From an uncultured Collinsella sp. (lineage in GTDB: Bacteria > Actinomycetota > Coriobacteriia > Coriobacteriales > Coriobacteriaceae), in contig URYU01000105.1 of NCBI GenBank assembly GCA_900552155.1, positions 1-6,159 on the forward strand: 6,159 nt of DNA, written 5' to 3'. Positions 4,111 to 6,159 of the stretch are shown here, piece by piece. The notes under the pieces were generated by a model. It was given only the letters and a program-made list of their open reading frames with translations, searched no databases and was not told the origin of the DNA. The position numbers and the translations under genes are program-made. The number at the start of each line of letters is the position of its first letter. The first letter of the stretch is position 1.

Positions 4111-6159
4111 GGATTCTCAAGCTCTTTAAAAAGCATATCCTGGCACTGCTCGCGGCTATCGTACTCATCGTAATCAGCTGCAACGCCGATCTGGCGCTAC
4201 CTACGTATATGAGCGACATCGTCGACGTGGGTGTGCAGCAAGGCGGTATCGCCTCGCCCGTACCTGACACCATCCGTGCCGAATCGCTCGACGACCTCGA
4301 ACTCTTTATGAGCTCCAAGGATGCCAAGGCTGTGGAGGCCGTGTTTAGCAAGGCGGACAATAACGGCATTCGAACGTACAAGGGCACCGAGGAGGAGCGT
4401 GCCGACGGCGGCAAGATTGCCGACATCATGAGCCTGCCCGAGACTGTCGTCCTTTCGTTCAACCAGGGCATCGATGCCAACTCCATGGGCGACATGACCG
4501 GCGCATCTACCGAGGCAAGCGATGGCGGCGCCGCTCAGGCCATGCCCACCCCCGAGCAGATGGCGGCAATGACGCCCGAGCAGCTCGCCGAGATGCAGCA
4601 GAAGGCCGCAGCGGCGCAGAATATGCAAAAGCAGATTGATGCCGACGGCGGTAAGATCACCATGAAGGGTCTGCGTCTAGGCGTTGAAGGCGGCCTAATC
4701 GACCAGGGCAAGCTCGTGGAGGGCGCCAACGATATGGCGGACAAAATGGGCTCCATGTCGGGTTCCATCGTGACCCAACGCGCCGTGAGCTATGTGCAAG
4801 ACGAGTACAAGGCGCAGGGCATCGACCCCGCCGACGTGCAGAACGCCTACCTGGGCCACATGGCGACCACGATGTTTGGACTGTGCCTCGTGTCGCTCGT
4901 CGCCACCATCCTGACCGGTGCCGTGGCTTCGCGCACCGCCTGCTCCATCGCCCGTGACCTGCGCCGCGAGACCTTCAACAAGGTTATGCACTTCTCGCCG
5001 GCCGAGGTGGGCAAGTTTAGCCAGGCCTCGCTCATCACCCGCTGCACCAACGACATTCAGCAGATTCAGATGGCCGCCACCCTGTTTATCCGCATGTGCC
5101 TGATGGCCCCCGTCATGGGCATCGTCGCCGTCATGCGCGGCCTGGCCAACCATACCGGCCTGGAGTGGACCATCGCCGTGGCCATCATCGCGGTCTCAGC
5201 CGTCGTCGGTGTGCTCATGGGCCTCACCATGCCCAAGTTCAAAAAGATGCAGAGCTTTGTGGACCGCGTGAACCTTACCGCCCGCGAGCTGCTCGACGGC
5301 CTTATGCCCATCCGCTCGTTCAACCGCGAGGAGCATGAGCTCGAGCGTTTTGACAAGGCATCACTCGACCTGATGACCACGCAGCTCTACACCAACCGCG
5401 CCATGAGCTTTATGATGCCGCTCATGATGCTCATCATGAACCTGGTGTCGGTGGGCATCATCTGGTTCGGCGGCCACGCCATCGACGCGGGCTCGCTGCA
5501 AACGGGCGACCTCATCGCGTTCATCACGTACTCCATGGTCATCATCATGGGCTTCCTCATGATCGGCATGATCTCCATCATGCTGCCGCGCGCCAACGTG
5601 GCGGCCGAGCGCATCGACGAGGTGCTCACCTGCGAACCCTCCATTGCCGACCCGGCACCTGAGCAGGCCAAAGACGCCCAGCTTGCCGCCGCGGCCGCAC
5701 CGGGCGCGCAGATCGCGTTCAACGACGTGAGCTTCCGCTACTCCGATTCCGCCGAATGCGTGCTTGAACACGTCAGCTTCACGGCCGAAGCGGGCAAGAC
5801 CACGGCCATCATCGGATCGACGGGCAGCGGCAAGTCCACGGTGCTCAAGCTGGCCGAGCGCTTCTACGCCGTCACGTCGGGCAGCGTCACCATCGGCGGC
5901 GTCGACGAACGCGAAGTCAGCCAGCATGCGCTGCGCGCCACGCTTGGCTACGTGCCGCAGCGGGCGTTCCTGTTCAGCGGCACCATCGCCAGCAACATCG
6001 GTTACGGTGCGCAAGACGCCGGCGAAGAGCGCATCCGCATGGCCGCCGACGTGGCGCAGGCGTCCGAGTTCATCGGTGAACGCGAAGAAGGCCTGTCCAC
6101 GCCCATCGCGCAGGGCGGCACGAACGTCTCCGGCGGCCAGCGCCAGCGCCTGGCCATCG
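4107..6159 (+). CDS. ABC exporter half-transporter (fused membrane and ATPase domains) with large external insertion; C-terminus outside window
   Basis: This is a type IV ABC exporter subunit that would pump a drug, lipid or peptide out of the cell using ATP. The visible 684 codons start at GTG 4107. TM1 is at about 11-31; TM2-TM6 lie near 252-275, 326-345, 354-374, 434-456 and 468-492. The ATPase domain begins near 535, with Walker A GSTGSGKST (570-578), Q-loop YVPQ (615-618) and signature VSGGQRQ (674-680). Walker B and the H-loop lie beyond the window. Between TM1 and TM2 is an external loop of about 220 residues, where classical exporters have a short one. It is rich in Met, Ala, Gln and Glu and has an 8-residue tandem repeat. 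As I recall, related proteins with SDIVNVGIQQGGI after TM1 occur in clostridial MarR-ABC-ABC operons, where two half-transporters pair. A partner gene downstream is therefore likely. The substrate is unknown. Confidence 0.93.
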   Translation, partial: MRILKLFKKHILALLAAIVLIVISCNADLALPTYMSDIVDVGVQQGGIASPVPDTIRAESLDDLELFMSSKDAKAVEAVFSKADNNGIRTYKGTEEERADGGKIADIMSLPETVVLSFNQGIDANSMGDMTGASTEASDGGAAQAMPTPEQMAAMTPEQLAEMQQKAAAAQNMQKQIDADGGKITMKGLRLGVEGGLIDQGKLVEGANDMADKMGSMSGSIVTQRAVSYVQDEYKAQGIDPADVQNAYLGHMATTMFGLCLVSLVATILTGAVASRTACSIARDLRRETFNKVMHFSPAEVGKFSQASLITRCTNDIQQIQMAATLFIRMCLMAPVMGIVAVMRGLANHTGLEWTIAVAIIAVSAVVGVLMGLTMPKFKKMQSFVDRVNLTARELLDGLMPIRSFNREEHELERFDKASLDLMTTQLYTNRAMSFMMPLMMLIMNLVSVGIIWFGGHAIDAGSLQTGDLIAFITYSMVIIMGFLMIGMISIMLPRANVAAERIDEVLTCEPSIADPAPEQAKDAQLAAAAAPGAQIAFNDVSFRYSDSAECVLEHVSFTAEAGKTTAIIGSTGSGKSTVLKLAERFYAVTSGSVTIGGVDEREVSQHALRATLGYVPQRAFLFSGTIASNIGYGAQDAGEERIRMAADVAQASEFIGEREEGLSTPIAQGGTNVSGGQRQRLAI
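4548..4595 (+). repeat. 24-bp coding tandem repeat (TPEQMAAM / TPEQLAEM)
   Basis: Residues 148-155 (TPEQMAAM) and 156-163 (TPEQLAEM) of the exporter form two tandem eight-residue units inside its external insertion. The DNA copies differ at several bases, so this is an old duplication or selected similarity and not a recent slippage event. The segment is predicted to be helical. Confidence 0.6.

Noticed and set aside
4695..5153. Minus-strand open frames opposite the ABC exporter (also 5361-6014)
   Set aside because: The plus strand encodes a protein with intact Walker A, Q-loop and signature motifs. The opposite frames are His/Gly/Arg-rich shadows.

Overview
This window reads as chromosomal DNA of a GC-rich anaerobe. 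The coding regions are strongly GC-biased, while the spacers at about 1290-1330 and 3540-3660 are AT-rich. A Gram-positive gut actinobacterium of the Collinsella/Olsenella (Coriobacteriia) type fits best, given the anaerobic pyruvate formate-lyase, the codon bias and the MarR-ABC operon. This assignment is an inference from style and gene content, not a database match.

Layout. (a) 1-1069, minus: the first 356 codons of pyruvate formate-lyase (pflB), cut by the window edge before the catalytic cysteines and the glycyl-radical site. (b) 1070-1536: a non-coding spacer with a possible pflB promoter and long leader, two short tandem heptamer repeats, and a strong hairpin that terminates the next minus-strand gene. 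(c) 1537-3408, minus: a two-gene sugar-acid module. A short-chain dehydrogenase/reductase comes first (2659-3408), then a terminator-like hairpin, then a KdgT-type 2-keto-3-deoxygluconate permease (1537-2550). (d) 3409-3660: a divergent promoter region holding a perfect TATAAT facing the SDR and a 15-bp inverted repeat whose right arm contains the start codon of the next gene. (e) 3661-6159, plus: a MarR-family repressor overlapping by 4 bp the start of a large ABC exporter half-transporter. The exporter runs off the window just after its LSGGQ-type signature.

How the parts work together. pflB serves anaerobic pyruvate cleavage to acetyl-CoA and formate. The SDR and KdgT pair probably takes up and oxidises or reduces a sugar acid; the exact substrate cannot be read from the sequence. 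The MarR and ABC genes form a typical autoregulated efflux operon, in which the repressor probably binds the inverted repeat at its own start. A second half-transporter gene is expected downstream of the window.

No system that I would call wholly new is visible. The best candidates for follow-up are the inverted repeat at 3621-3669, the large methionine-rich external insertion of the ABC exporter, and the compact SDR-KdgT pair with its internal terminator. I saw no tRNA, rRNA, CRISPR array, insertion sequence or attachment site.
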